Shown: piece by piece, positions 44,476 through 52,831 of the stretch
How the letters are laid out: each line of letters begins with the position of its first letter
Numbering within the stretch: position 1 is the stretch's first letter
DNA from: Nibribacter ruber
GTDB taxonomy: Bacteria > Bacteroidota > Bacteroidia > Cytophagales > Hymenobacteraceae
Assembly: GCF_009913235.1 (NCBI RefSeq)
Contig: NZ_CP047897.1
Coordinates: forward strand, 1,755,501 to 1,819,500
Reading direction: 5' to 3'
Length of the DNA: 64,000 nt
Program-made: the position numbers and the translations under genes
Notes under the pieces: generated by a model
Told to the model about the DNA's origin: nothing
Databases searched by the model: none
Seen by the model: only the letters and a program-made list of their open reading frames with translations

Positions 44476-45219
44476 TCAAGATTTTACCACCAAAGGAACC
44501 GGTGCGGAGTCTATTGCAGAAAAAGCCAGGTGCCGTAAAAAATAGACCAGGCTTTTTTCCTCCTCCTTCTGCAGCCTCACTTCTGTGAGCGAAGGCAGAT
44601 GCTGGGCAAAGAATATGTGTTTGCGGGTGGCTTCAAAGAGGGTACTGATCAATGCATGCGAGAAAGGATATGCTGGATTGATTTCCAGCACCACTTGGGC
44701 CATCTTGTGGCAGATGGCCTTGTAGTCCTGGAATAAGCCATCTTTGTTGTCAGAATCAACTTCTTTGGTCAAATAGGCTTTAGAAGCCTCTAGAATCACA
44801 ACCCTGGATAAGGCGGTTACATCTAACGGAGGAGCCAATGCGTCCGGTGATTGCCCTTCAGCAAGAATCTCAATAAAAATCTCTAGTCGCTTTCTGGCGC
44901 TGGTAACGTTGTGGGTATGATAGTTCAACTTATAGTCCAGCCAATTCCAGTACCAAGACACCAGATACAGCAAGAGCTTATGCTTGTTTTCAAAATAACG
45001 ATAAACGGAGGCTTCTGTTGAAGAAAGGCTTTGCGCAAGTTTTTTAAAGGTGAAATGCTCAAAGCCCAGCGCATCTATCAGCTTAATGCTCTCCCGTACC
45101 AAGCCTCTCCCCAATTCTGTTAGCTGCGGGTCTCTGATAAAAAGCTTGTCATTTAAGGTGACGTTAATAGTGGTACTCACGGTGTATCTGTTTAACGGGA
45201 AGGTGAAATAATTGAACAT
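44476..45219 (-). CDS. TetR-family repressor of the efflux operon
   Basis: 247 aa from the ATG at 45219 (a GTG at 45180 giving VSTTINVTLNDK is also possible). The HTH lies in LIDALGFEHFTFKKLAQSLSSTEASVYRYFENKHKLLLYL, the standard TetR form. The C-terminal ligand domain is about 150 residues. The gene is first in a minus-strand operon, 4 nt before the ABC gene. A 17-nt perfect palindrome lies 8 nt upstream of the ATG and is the likely autoregulatory operator. Confidence 0.88.
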   Translation of the reverse strand: MFNYFTFPLNRYTVSTTINVTLNDKLFIRDPQLTELGRGLVRESIKLIDALGFEHFTFKKLAQSLSSTEASVYRYFENKHKLLLYLVSWYWNWLDYKLNYHTHNVTSARKRLEIFIEILAEGQSPDALAPPLDVTALSRVVILEASKAYLTKEVDSDNKDGLFQDYKAICHKMAQVVLEINPAYPFSHALISTLFEATRKHIFFAQHLPSLTEVRLQKEEEKSLVYFLRHLAFSAIDSAPVPLVVKS

Positions 45220-45227
45220 CTCACCTT

Positions 45228-45244
45228 TGATAGTATTACTATCA
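45228..45244 (-). promoter_or_regulatory. Candidate TetR operator
   Basis: TGATAGTATTACTATCA is a perfect 17-nt palindrome (8+1+8) 8 nt upstream of the tetR ATG. Confidence 0.6.
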
Positions 45245-45374
45245 TGCAAACAACAACCACTACCAATAATTGTTATGGATGAGTTATGTTTTTTTCTCCC
45301 AAAAGACAGACCATCCTCAACTTGACAGGGGCCTTCTGCTTTGAGTGAGACAAACGCTTGAGGCGAAGCACAAA

Positions 45375-45422
45375 AAAAGGCCGGATGGCGAGAGCGTTCT
45401 GCTCTCACCATCCGGCCTTTTC
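45375..45422. terminator. Bidirectional terminator after yceI-like gene
   Basis: AAAAGGCCGGATGG pairs with CCATCCGGCCTTTT; GAGAGC/GCTCTC continues the stem inside. A-run and T-run flank it. It ends the YceI gene on the minus strand. Confidence 0.9.
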
Positions 45423-45437
45423 AATAAAAAGGAAGGA

Positions 45438-46028
45438 TTACTTCTGGGCTACCAGGTTCACGTTCAAGGTGAACTCGTTGTCAATGGCTTTGTCGCCTAG
45501 GTTGTCAAAGAAGCTACCAGAACCATACTTGATGTCATAAGCTGTTCTGTCCACTTTGATGGCTGCTTTGGCTTTGATTTGGTTGCCGGCGTGCGTGATG
45601 GTGGCAGGGAACGAGATGGGTTTCTTAATGCCTTTGATGGTAAGGTCACCGTTGATTACGTATTGGCCGTTTTTACCGCCGGTTACCTTTGTGATGGCCA
45701 AGGTAGAAGTTGGGTATTTTTCAGTAGAGAAGAAATCATCGCTTCTCAAGTGGCCTACCAACTGCTGGTTGTATTTGGCGTCTGTGATGTCTGTGTTGGA
45801 GATAGAGGTCATGTCCATGGTGAACGTACCGCCCGTGATGGCTTTACCGTTGCTTACCAGTTTACCTTGAGAGATTTTGATGGCGCCTGAGTGCTCACCC
45901 GTTACCTTCTTCCCTACCCAAGTTACGTTAGACTGTCCGTTTACTACTTTGTAGTCAATGCCTTTGCCGGCAAACGAGAATGTTACAAAAGCCACTAAGG
46001 CTACTAATAAGGTGCTATTCAATTTCAT
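45438..46028 (-). CDS. YceI-family periplasmic lipid-binding protein
   Basis: 196 aa with a signal peptide ending SFAGKG. The lipocalin-like YceI barrel is evident (DYKVVNGQSNVTWVGKKVTGEHSGAIKI, HLRSDDFFSTEKYPTSTLAI, GDLTIKGIKKPISFPATI, KVDRTAYDIKYGSGSFFD). Members bind isoprenoid chains such as polyprenyl or quinone precursors. Single gene with a TACATTTG promoter box upstream and a strong terminator downstream. Confidence 0.94.
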   Translation of the reverse strand: MKLNSTLLVALVAFVTFSFAGKGIDYKVVNGQSNVTWVGKKVTGEHSGAIKISQGKLVSNGKAITGGTFTMDMTSISNTDITDAKYNQQLVGHLRSDDFFSTEKYPTSTLAITKVTGGKNGQYVINGDLTIKGIKKPISFPATITHAGNQIKAKAAIKVDRTAYDIKYGSGSFFDNLGDKAIDNEFTLNVNLVAQK

Positions 46029-46056
46029 GGTTATGGTGTTTTTTGTTTCGATGTTA

Positions 46057-46064
46057 CAAATGTA
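46057..46064 (-). promoter_or_regulatory. -7 promoter box of the YceI gene
   Basis: TACATTTG on the minus strand, 28 nt upstream of the ATG. Confidence 0.6.
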
Positions 46065-46074
46065 TAAACAAATG

Positions 46075-46090
46075 ATGTATATACATATGT
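46075..46090. promoter_or_regulatory. Overlapping palindromes at the YceI promoter
   Basis: ATGTATATACAT (46075-46086) and ACATATGT (46083-46090) are perfect palindromes in the spacer or -33 area of the promoter, suitable for a dimeric regulator. Confidence 0.4.
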
Positions 46091-46158
46091 TCCATTGAAA
46101 AATATTTTTTAATCCTTTGCCAAGCCGGGCCTGGACAGGTAGAAAAAGGCATTTCTCC

Positions 46159-46196
46159 CGTTTTTGGGCTGTTTTCTGGAAATAAGCCCAAAAACG
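46159..46196. repeat. 38-nt palindromic repeat
   Basis: CGTTTTTGGGCTGTTTTC and GAAATAAGCCCAAAAACG; 80 nt beyond the stop of the DUF3352-like gene. Confidence 0.9.
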
Positions 46197-46276
46197 AAGG
46201 ATGGGTTACCCTAAAGAAAAATATAAAGGATGAATGGCAGAAGGTGTCTGGCCACCTGTTTCAAGGATAGTTTAGG

Positions 46277-48982
46277 CTAGTCTCTGCCCTGCACAATAAC
46301 CTTTTGGACGGTATTCCTAAAAGGCGCAAAGACCGTGTACTGGTTCTGCACTTCATTGTACCGCACCGTCACGGGCGCGCTGGCATTGATAGGTTCCTGG
46401 CCCAGAGGCTGGGCCTGCACGTCATATAGGTAAGCTTTGCGCGGCCCGGTCTCCGTGATCACGTACAGCTTGCGGTCTCCCCCGAAATGAAAATACTGAA
46501 TCTCTTTTCTGGACGAGGTCACAAAGCGGCGATCCAGGAGCAGTTTCAATTCCTGACTGTACAGCGCCACCCGGCCCGGGTCTACCCTGGCAATGATAAA
46601 GGACTTGCCGCCTACCTCCGGCACCAGTTCAAAGGTGCTGTTTCTGTTGGTGCGCAGCAACTGCTGCCGGTCCGTCACCTCCCCCGTCAAGTCAAAGGTC
46701 ACCACTTGGCCGTCTTGCGTAACGGTGGTGAAAGATGACCTCCTGAACGAGATGCCTGGTTTGGCATACACGCCAGAGCGCAGGTTCTTTTCTAAATTAA
46801 GCGGGAAGCCCGGATAGGTTTCGCCCTGCGGCGTGAAGGCGTACACAAACCCGTTTTCCAGAATGACCAGAATCACGTCCCGGCCGTTGACTCTGTGGTG
46901 CTGCGGCGGCGCGGCCAACCTGCCATCCAACCGCATGGGGCTCCAGCCGCTCTGCAGGTTGCCCTGCATGTCTACCATGAAAATATTGCCCAGGTGGTCG
47001 TCGGCGGCCAGCAGGTAGTTGTTGTTCTTGCTGTAGTCAAAGACCGTGAGGTGCCGCAGCCTGAGCGTGTCCCCCAGATTGAACGGGAAACTGTTCACGT
47101 CTTTACCGTTCTTGTCTATGCAGTAAATGCGGTTGGGTGTGGCGAAGAGGTATTTCAAGCGTTTGTCTTCGCCAAAGGCCAGTTGCTGCACCTGCCCCAC
47201 CACCGGGCCGTCCAAGGAGTCTGCCCAGTTCTTCTTGCCGCTCTGGGCGCTCAGGCCCTGGAGCACAAAAGCCGAGTCCTGCACCACCACCTCGTCTGAC
47301 TGGTCTACCGGATATTGCGTCAGGAAGGCCATCGTAAGCACCTGGCTCCTGAGGTTGAAGACGTCCTCCTGCCGGAAGCCCTCGCTGGCCAGCACCGCCT
47401 TCACCGATGACTCCTCCTGGTGCCGCATGAGCAGGCTGGTGTAGTACTGCTGTTCTCGGGCGCTGAACTGAAAGCTAAAGTGGTTAAATTTCTTGATGAT
47501 GGAGCTGTGGCGTACCAGAGCCGTCTGCTTCTCTGGGTTCATGCCGCGCAGCAGCAGGTTCCAGGCGTTGGCGGTGTTGATGAACAGCCCCACGTTGTCT
47601 TCTTGCTGCATCTGTTCCAGCATGGGCGCCAGGGCCTCAGACTTGCTCCAGACCTTGCCGGCCTCTACCTCCTTTAACAAGGTGCGCATGGTCTGCACAT
47701 CGTCTGTAAACAAGATATAGTCCTGCAAGGTGGTGTAATAGACCTGCTCAAACCCCCTGAACAACTCCCCGAACAACTGTTCTGGCAGTTCACGCGTGGT
47801 CAGAAGCCTAATCATGTTCTTGCCGTGACGCTCTTCGGTACCGTTGGTGCGGCCCGGCTGCAAGCGGTTCAACAGCGCTGATGTGTACGCGGGATTGCTG
47901 GCCTGGGCAAACAGGACTTTCTCCGTAGCGATCTTGGTGTTGTAAGACTCCAGGTAGCACAGCCCCAGCTCACCGGCGAAGGAGTTGGCCAGCGTGTCTG
48001 CGAAGGAAGGCCCGCCTTTGCCGGGAGTGCCGCGCAGGGTTCCCATCTTGTCCAGCCCCATGTGCAGGACCACCGCCGCGCTGTTGGGCAGAAAGTCCTT
48101 CATTTTAAAGGTTTTGGGCTTGTGCCCTTTGAGGCGGCTGTAGAGAGAACCGTCAATGGTTTCTGGCAGTGAGAAGCCGTTCATGAACAGGCGGTTGTTG
48201 TCTAGCTTGAGCTCCAACAGGCTGCTTCGGCAGAGGCTGGAAATGAGGTTCACGTCGCCCTGCAGGTCTTTGCGCAAGAAAACGCCCAGCATGTCTGGCA
48301 CGTGCTGGTAGTTGATGAACACGTTGGCGTACACGTCTGGCTGGCTCAGGTAATTGGTGTTCTTGTAATCCTTGGCCGGCGACTCCAGCTTGCCTCTGTT
48401 GATCTTTCGGATGATTTCCTCAATCAAAACCGGACTGGGGCTGATGATGAGGTTATTGTGGTAAGAGAAATAAGAAAGTCCTTCTTTGTTGCGTTGGTGA
48501 ATGATGTCTGTGATCTGGAAGCCCTGGTACTCGCGCAGCTCCTGGCGGTACTCTTTGTTGCGGGCCAGGTTCTCCACCAGGGTGCGTATGTAGCGGTGCT
48601 CCACCACGGTGTTCACGGGCACGTAGTAGATGAAGTCAAACTCCTCACGGCCCAGCACGTGCATAGACACCAGTACGTTCTTCTTGGTAAGGAAGCCTTT
48701 GAGTTTCTCACGCCCCGCCGCCATGGTGTCTAGCAAGACCAGCTGGTCCTCTAGCCTGAGCACGTACGGCATTCTGGAGACGGTAGCCCAAAGGTCTGTC
48801 TGCTGCAGGTGCTCAACAAACCGGGGAGCGTTGTTGGTCTCCACCACGAAGACGGCGTCATCGGGTACAACCGTCCAGAGATCCACTTTCTCGCGGGCCT
48901 CCTGCCATTTGGTAAATCCGTAAAACCCCAGCGCAACCAGCACCAACAAGCCACACAGCCAGTAAATCGTCTTTTTCGGCAT
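46277..48982 (-). CDS. DUF3352-like membrane-anchored protein with C-terminal propeller
   Basis: 901 aa from the ATG at 48982 (MPKKTIYWLCGLLVLVALGFYGF, one N-terminal membrane anchor); the GTG at 49003 is less likely. The first ~560 residues (VPDDAVFVVETNNAPRFVEHL, LPNSAAVVLHMGLDKM, YTTLQDYILFTDDVQTMRTLL, QEDNVGLFINTANAW) resemble the DUF3352 family. From about residue 590 a repetitive beta region follows (YLFATPNRIYCIDKNGKDV, YLLAADDHLGNIFMVDMQGNLQSGW, FVYAFTPQGETYPGFP), like a PQQ/quinoprotein-type propeller. Function unknown; likely periplasmic. Single gene. Confidence 0.78.
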   Translation of the reverse strand: MPKKTIYWLCGLLVLVALGFYGFTKWQEAREKVDLWTVVPDDAVFVVETNNAPRFVEHLQQTDLWATVSRMPYVLRLEDQLVLLDTMAAGREKLKGFLTKKNVLVSMHVLGREEFDFIYYVPVNTVVEHRYIRTLVENLARNKEYRQELREYQGFQITDIIHQRNKEGLSYFSYHNNLIISPSPVLIEEIIRKINRGKLESPAKDYKNTNYLSQPDVYANVFINYQHVPDMLGVFLRKDLQGDVNLISSLCRSSLLELKLDNNRLFMNGFSLPETIDGSLYSRLKGHKPKTFKMKDFLPNSAAVVLHMGLDKMGTLRGTPGKGGPSFADTLANSFAGELGLCYLESYNTKIATEKVLFAQASNPAYTSALLNRLQPGRTNGTEERHGKNMIRLLTTRELPEQLFGELFRGFEQVYYTTLQDYILFTDDVQTMRTLLKEVEAGKVWSKSEALAPMLEQMQQEDNVGLFINTANAWNLLLRGMNPEKQTALVRHSSIIKKFNHFSFQFSAREQQYYTSLLMRHQEESSVKAVLASEGFRQEDVFNLRSQVLTMAFLTQYPVDQSDEVVVQDSAFVLQGLSAQSGKKNWADSLDGPVVGQVQQLAFGEDKRLKYLFATPNRIYCIDKNGKDVNSFPFNLGDTLRLRHLTVFDYSKNNNYLLAADDHLGNIFMVDMQGNLQSGWSPMRLDGRLAAPPQHHRVNGRDVILVILENGFVYAFTPQGETYPGFPLNLEKNLRSGVYAKPGISFRRSSFTTVTQDGQVVTFDLTGEVTDRQQLLRTNRNSTFELVPEVGGKSFIIARVDPGRVALYSQELKLLLDRRFVTSSRKEIQYFHFGGDRKLYVITETGPRKAYLYDVQAQPLGQEPINASAPVTVRYNEVQNQYTVFAPFRNTVQKVIVQGRD

Positions 48983-49196
48983 CCGTACAGAGTTCAGAAC
49001 CACAAAAATAACGGAAAAAGCTCCGCTTCAGCGTTTAGGCCCCGGCAATTTGCAGGATGTGGGTTTCTGGCGCTTCGGGTGCGGTTTTCTTTTTAACTTG
49101 CCGTTGGTCCATGTGCAAAAGGAGAAGGTGCTGATGTGCTTTTTCTTGATTTGAAATTTTGGAGATGTGAAAATGAGGAGGTAATAGATAATTTTC
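48983..49196. other. Intergenic region between divergent DUF3352-like and dtd genes
   Basis: No gene is convincing. Its right half holds a word repeat. Confidence 0.4.
49118..49180. repeat. Word repeat, left copy before dtd
   Basis: GGTGCTGATGTGCTTTTTC, TTGATTTGAAATTTTGGAG and ATGTGAAAATGAGG are the complement of the words at 49855-49922. Confidence 0.65.
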
Positions 49197-49234
49197 TGTT
49201 TTTGGCCTGTTTTCTGGAAAATACGCCAAAAACA
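49197..49234. repeat. 38-nt palindromic repeat upstream of dtd
   Basis: TGTTTTTGGCCTGTTTTC and GAAAATACGCCAAAAACA; the outer pair is TG/CA. Lies in the dtd leader region. Confidence 0.88.
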
Positions 49235-49301
49235 GATCTTGCAAGAAGTACCTACTTTTACTCCATTCTTTCTTATTGGCTTTTATAGAAAAACAGATAG
49301 T

Positions 49302-49754
49302 ATGCGCGTAGTGATACAACGAGTGAGCCAGGCATCAGTGGTGATAGACGGCCAAGTAAACGGACAGATTGAACAAGGCCTGTTGGTACTGGCCGGATTC
49401 ACGCCCACAGACACTCAGGAAGATTTACAGTGGACGGCCAAGAAGATTGCCCAGCTGCGCATCTTCTCAGATGACCAGGACAAGATGAACCTGAGCGTGC
49501 AGGACGTAAACGGCGGCATTCTGCTCATCAGTCAGTTTACGCTCTATGCCAACACCAAGAAGGGCAACCGTCCTTCTTACATTGACGCCGCCCCGCCCGC
49601 CGTGGCCATTCCTTTGTATGAGCAGTTCCACCAAATACTAGAGACAGAACTAGGCAAACCCGTTCCTACAGGAATTTTTGGGGCAGATATGAAAGTGAGC
49701 CTGCTCAATGATGGGCCCGTCACCATCACCATTGATTCTCAGAATAGGGTTTAA
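49302..49754 (+). CDS. dtd: D-aminoacyl-tRNA deacylase
   Basis: 150 aa from the ATG at 49302. Both Dtd signatures are intact: SQFTLYANTKKGNRP and FGADMKVSLLNDGPVTI (with the cis Gly-Pro). It hydrolyses D-amino acids from mischarged tRNA. The MazG-like gene follows, 170 nt downstream, an arrangement seen in other Bacteroidota. The gene is flanked by inverted word repeats and by palindromic repeats on both sides. Confidence 0.95.
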   Translation: MRVVIQRVSQASVVIDGQVNGQIEQGLLVLAGFTPTDTQEDLQWTAKKIAQLRIFSDDQDKMNLSVQDVNGGILLISQFTLYANTKKGNRPSYIDAAPPAVAIPLYEQFHQILETELGKPVPTGIFGADMKVSLLNDGPVTITIDSQNRV

Positions 49755-49794
49755 TTGTTGGTTGTCGATTGATGATTGTTGATAGGCATGTTCT

Positions 49795-49832
49795 CGTTTT
49801 TAGGCTGTTTCTTAGGAAACAGCCTAAAAACA
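49795..49832. repeat. 38-nt palindromic repeat after dtd
   Basis: CGTTTTTAGGCTGTTTC and GAAACAGCCTAAAAACA; AGGCTG/CAGCCT stem shows compensated changes. 40 nt after dtd. Confidence 0.9.
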
Positions 49833-49854
49833 AAGTCTGCTTACCTCCACCCAT

Positions 49855-49922
49855 TTCTTCATCGCCAAATTTTCAAATTAATCATTAGCACATCAGCACA
49901 TTACTTTATTAGCACATTACAA
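49855..49922. repeat. AGCACATCAGCACATTA-type word repeat before mazG
   Basis: CGCCAAATTTTCAAATTAAT, CATTAGCACATCAGCACATT and TTATTAGCACATTAC run up to the ATG of the MazG-like gene. Confidence 0.7.
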
Positions 49923-49924
49923 CC

Positions 49925-50254
49925 ATGACCTTAGACGAAGCACAACAGACCGTAGACACCTGGATCAAGGACGTGGGCGTGCGGTATTTCTCTGAACTGA
50001 CCAACCTGGCCATCCTCACTGAAGAAGTAGGCGAAGTTGCCCGCATCATAGCCCGCCGCTACGGTGACCAGAGCTTTAAGAAAAGTGACGAGGACGTGAA
50101 CCTGGGGGAAGAGCTGGCAGATGTGCTGTTCGTGCTCATTGCGCTGGCCAACCAAACCGGCGTGAACCTCACCGAAGAGTTTGAAAAAGGCCTAGCCAAA
50201 CGCACCAAACGAGACAAAGACCGTCACCAGAATAACCCAAAATTGAAAGACTAA
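49925..50254 (+). CDS. MazG-like nucleotide pyrophosphohydrolase
   Basis: 109 aa, one MazG domain. The Mg-binding EExxE-type motifs are ILTEEVGEVARIIARRYGD and NLGEELADVLFVLIALA (ExxxD). It hydrolyses NTPs or modified dNTPs as a house-cleaning enzyme, cytoplasmic. The short length matches the RS21-C6/iMazG-like group. Basic C-terminal tail. It is followed by a palindromic repeat and strong terminator. Confidence 0.9.
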   Translation: MTLDEAQQTVDTWIKDVGVRYFSELTNLAILTEEVGEVARIIARRYGDQSFKKSDEDVNLGEELADVLFVLIALANQTGVNLTEEFEKGLAKRTKRDKDRHQNNPKLKD

Positions 50255-50261
50255 GCCAAAT

Positions 50262-50299
50262 CGTTTTTAGCCTGTTTTCTTAGAAATGGCCCAAAAACG
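50262..50299. repeat. 38-nt palindromic repeat fused to a terminator
   Basis: CGTTTTTAGCCTGTTTTC and GAAATGGCCCAAAAACG. Its A-run (50293-50297) is the A-run of the following terminator. 7 nt after the MazG-like stop. Confidence 0.88.
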
Positions 50300-50340
50300 G
50301 AAGAGGCAGTTACCCAACAGTAACTGCCTCTTCCGTTTTT
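50293..50340. terminator. Perfect bidirectional terminator
   Basis: A 21-bp perfect stem (AAAAACGGAAGAGGCAGTT and one AC pair, with its complement) around a CCAACA loop, with A-run and T-run. It can end the MazG-like (+) and lipoprotein (-) transcripts. Confidence 0.9.
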
Positions 50341-50433
50341 AAATAATGATACTCAACTTATTCAGCTTAATGCAATACTCCCGCACTTACTATCTTGCTT
50401 TGGTTGAATTAGTATTTCCAATATAAGGGGAAA

Positions 50434-50853
50434 CTATCTTTTTCCTTCTTTGTATCGGAAACCCAATTTGTAAGCAGTCTTAGCTGTATTTAATACTTTA
50501 TAAGAAAGTCTGTAGTAAATAACTTCTGTACATAAGACATCTTCTTTTAACCCATACAGCAAAATCAAAGAATCTTTGCGGTAAGCTAGGTCTCCGAACA
50601 TACTCGCACAACCATCCCATGGAAAATCTACTGTTATGTACAGAGTGTCACCATTCTGCTTTTCAATTATTTCTTTTTTAAACTTCCTTCTTCCAGATGT
50701 ATAATCCTCAAACTCTTTTTCAGTTAAATCTCTAAAATGCTCTTGGTCAAAATAAATCAGATTTTTATGATGTTCTACCTTAGACTTACAAGAAGGAAAT
50801 ATTGCAGAAAGCAGAATCATTAAAAACAGCCAAGATTCTTTCTTCACTATCAT
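50434..50853 (-). CDS. Small AT-rich lipoprotein
   Basis: 139 aa. A lipoprotein signal ends at SAIFPSCKSK. The rest is a hydrophilic, charged sequence (FRDLTEKEFEDYTSGRRKFKKEIIEKQNGDTLYITVDFPWDGC) that I do not recognise; two further Cys could pair. Base composition is more AT-rich than its neighbours. It starts 10 nt after comB and may be the second gene of that transcript. Confidence 0.65.
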   Translation of the reverse strand: MIVKKESWLFLMILLSAIFPSCKSKVEHHKNLIYFDQEHFRDLTEKEFEDYTSGRRKFKKEIIEKQNGDTLYITVDFPWDGCASMFGDLAYRKDSLILLYGLKEDVLCTEVIYYRLSYKVLNTAKTAYKLGFRYKEGKR

Positions 50854-50863
50854 CCTCTAACGA

Positions 50864-51571
50864 CTACTGGGCAACTACTAGAAACTCGCCTTCCAGCACC
50901 GGCACAACGTTGTACACATCATGCTGTAGGCAGAACTCAATATCTGGCAGAATGTGTAGACGCTCTAAGCGTTGCACGTGGCTTGACTTGGACAGGTAAC
51001 CCATTAAATCTCCCTTGGCTACTTGGTACATGGAATGAGCGGCCAGCGTAGCATCGTGGTTCAAAGAGAAGTCGCCTTCCAGGCGTTCGGCTAAGGCTCC
51101 AGCGAACAAGGTATCTTCTAGATTAAACAAGCCTTTCCAGCCGGCGCACACCACAACCACGTCTTTATTGGCTTTACGCAGGTAATCAGCGACGGCACCC
51201 AGATTAAGGAAGGCGCCCACCAGCACGGCGTCTGCGGTGCGGGAGCGGTTGATGGCTTGGGTGCCGTTGGTGGTGGTGATAGCCAGGAAGCGTCCTTTCA
51301 CGCTGTCTTCGCGGTAATGGAACGGCGAGTTTCCCAAGTCAAACCCTTCGGCCTTGACGCCGTCCCGCTCTGCCGCCACCAGGTAATTTTTCTCTTTGTA
51401 GGCCAGGCATTCGTGCAATTCACTTACCGGGGCAATGTGCGTGACGCCATGCGCCAAGGCAGTGACCATGCTAGAAGTAGCGCGCAACACATCAACGGCC
51501 ACGGCAATCTTTCCTTTTAAATCATACAGGGGCAACAGCTCGGGGCTGAAGCAAACGTCTATAGAAGGCAT
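50864..51571 (-). CDS. comB: 2-phosphosulfolactate phosphatase family (ComB)
   Basis: 235 aa. The N-terminal motif AVDVLRATSSMVTAL, TTNGTQAINRS and CAGWKGLFNLEDTLFAGAL are typical of ComB, a Mg-dependent phosphatase acting on 2-phosphosulfolactate in methanogen coenzyme M synthesis. Many bacteria that lack coenzyme M carry homologues; in Bacteroidota a link to sulfonate metabolism is possible but unproved. It lies 165 nt downstream of gcvT. Confidence 0.88.
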   Translation of the reverse strand: MPSIDVCFSPELLPLYDLKGKIAVAVDVLRATSSMVTALAHGVTHIAPVSELHECLAYKEKNYLVAAERDGVKAEGFDLGNSPFHYREDSVKGRFLAITTTNGTQAINRSRTADAVLVGAFLNLGAVADYLRKANKDVVVVCAGWKGLFNLEDTLFAGALAERLEGDFSLNHDATLAAHSMYQVAKGDLMGYLSKSSHVQRLERLHILPDIEFCLQHDVYNVVPVLEGEFLVVAQ

Positions 51572-51577
51572 TTTTTT

Positions 51578-51614
51578 TGAGTCTTGAGTCGCGAGTTATG
51601 AGTCTCGAGTCATG
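51578..51614. repeat. GAGTCTTGAGTC word repeat, left copy
   Basis: GAGTCTTGAGTCGCGAGTT and GAGTCTCGAGTC. The complement recurs on the other side of the palindromic repeat. Confidence 0.65.
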
Positions 51615-51628
51615 TTAAAAAAGTTTGG

Positions 51629-51666
51629 CGTTTTTGGCCTGATTTCTAGAAATCAGGCCAAAAACG
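51629..51666. repeat. 38-nt palindromic repeat, fully symmetrical copy
   Basis: CGTTTTTGGCCTGATTTC, centre TA, and its exact complement. With flanks TTGG/CCAA the whole 46 nt (51625-51670) is a perfect palindrome. Confidence 0.95.
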
Positions 51667-51694
51667 CCAATTAGATTTTCTGTGTCTTGAATCA

Positions 51695-51740
51695 CCAAAA
51701 CATCCTGACTCAGGACTCTGGACTCAAGACTCAGAACTAT
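51695..51740. repeat. Word repeat GACTCAAGACTC, right inverted copy
   Basis: GACTCAGGACTCTGGACTC then AAGACTCAGAAC. Inverted relative to the copy at 51578-51614. Confidence 0.65.
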
Positions 51741-52831
51741 ACGGTTGGTTTGTAGAACGGCAGTTTCACTACTTGGGCTTTCAACTGCTTGTTGCGGACT
51801 TTGATGAAGATGTCTGTGCCCGGGGCAGTGAACTCGGTCTGCAGGTAGCCCAAGCCCACGCCTTTGCCCAAAGACGGCGACATGGTGCCAGAGGTTACTT
51901 CGCCAATGGTAGCGCCTTCTGCGTTTACAATCTCATAATGGCTGCGCGGAATGCCCTGCTCCATCATCTCAAAGCCAATCAGTTTGCGGCTCACGCCTTG
52001 CTCCTTCTGGGCTTTCAGGTTGTCTGCGTTGGTGAAGTCCTTGCTGAACTTGGTGATCCAGCCCAGACCGGCTTCTAGTGGCGAGGTTGAGTCTGTGATG
52101 TCATTGCCGTACAGGCAGAAACCCATTTCCAGACGCAAGGTATCACGGGCACCCAAACCAATCGGCTTGATACCATACGGCTCGCCGGCCTGCATGATTT
52201 TCTCAAACACTTCTTTGGCGTTCTCATTGGGCACGTAGATTTCAAATCCGCCAGAGCCGGTGTAACCCGTAGCTGAAATGATCACGTTGGGTACGCCCGC
52301 AAAGGTGCCTTTGTCAAAAGTATAATACACCATGTTGGGCAGGTCTACCGGCGTGAGAGACTGTAGCGCCTCGGCGGTTTTAGGACCTTGCACGGCAAAC
52401 AGGGACATCGCATCAGAGATGTTCTCCAGCTTCACGTTACCGGTGTTGAATTGATTGATCCAGTTCCAGTCTTTTTCAATGTTAGAGGCGTTTACCACCA
52501 GCATGTATTCTTCCTCAGCAAGGCAGTACACCAACAGGTCATCCACAATACCGCCATCTTGGTTAGGGAAGCAGGAGTACTGGATTTTGCCCGGCGTGAG
52601 CTTAGAGGCGTCATTGGTGGTGACGCGCTGAATCAGATCCAGGGCACCAGGGCCGGTCACCATGAACTCGCCCATGTGCGACACGTCAAAAATACCCACC
52701 GCCTTGCGCACGGTGTGGTGTTCTTCCAGGTCTGAAGAGTAGCGAACCGGCATGTTGTACCCGGCAAAAGGGACCATCTTGGCGCCTAGGGCCTCATGCA
52801 CATTGTTTAGGGCAACTTTCTTTAATTCCAT
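51737..52831 (-). CDS. gcvT: Glycine cleavage system T protein (aminomethyltransferase)
   Basis: 364 aa. The folate-binding signature [14 protein letters not shown], with [18 protein letters not shown] and [18 protein letters not shown], identifies gcvT. It transfers the aminomethyl carbon from the H protein to tetrahydrofolate. gcvP and gcvH are not in the window. A -7 box is upstream; no glycine riboswitch is visible. Confidence 0.95.
   Translation of the reverse strand: MELKKVALNNVHEALGAKMVPFAGYNMPVRYSSDLEEHHTVRKAVGIFDVSHMGEFMVTGPGALDLIQRVTTNDASKLTPGKIQYSCFPNQDGGIVDDLLVYCLAEEEYMLVVNASNIEKDWNWINQFNTGNVKLENISDAMSLFAVQGPKTAEALQSLTPVDLPNMVYYTFDKGTFAGVPNVIISATGYTGSGGFEIYVPNENAKEVFEKIMQAGEPYGIKPIGLGARDTLRLEMGFCLYGNDITDSTSPLEAGLGWITKFSKDFTNADNLKAQKEQGVSRKLIGFEMMEQGIPRSHYEIVNAEGATIGEVTSGTMSPSLGKGVGLGYLQTEFTAPGTDIFIKVRNKQLKAQVVKLPFYKPTV

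Noticed and set aside
49035-49112. Short minus-strand frame ending THILQIAGA
   Set aside because: 25 codons with no promoter or homology; not enough to call a gene.
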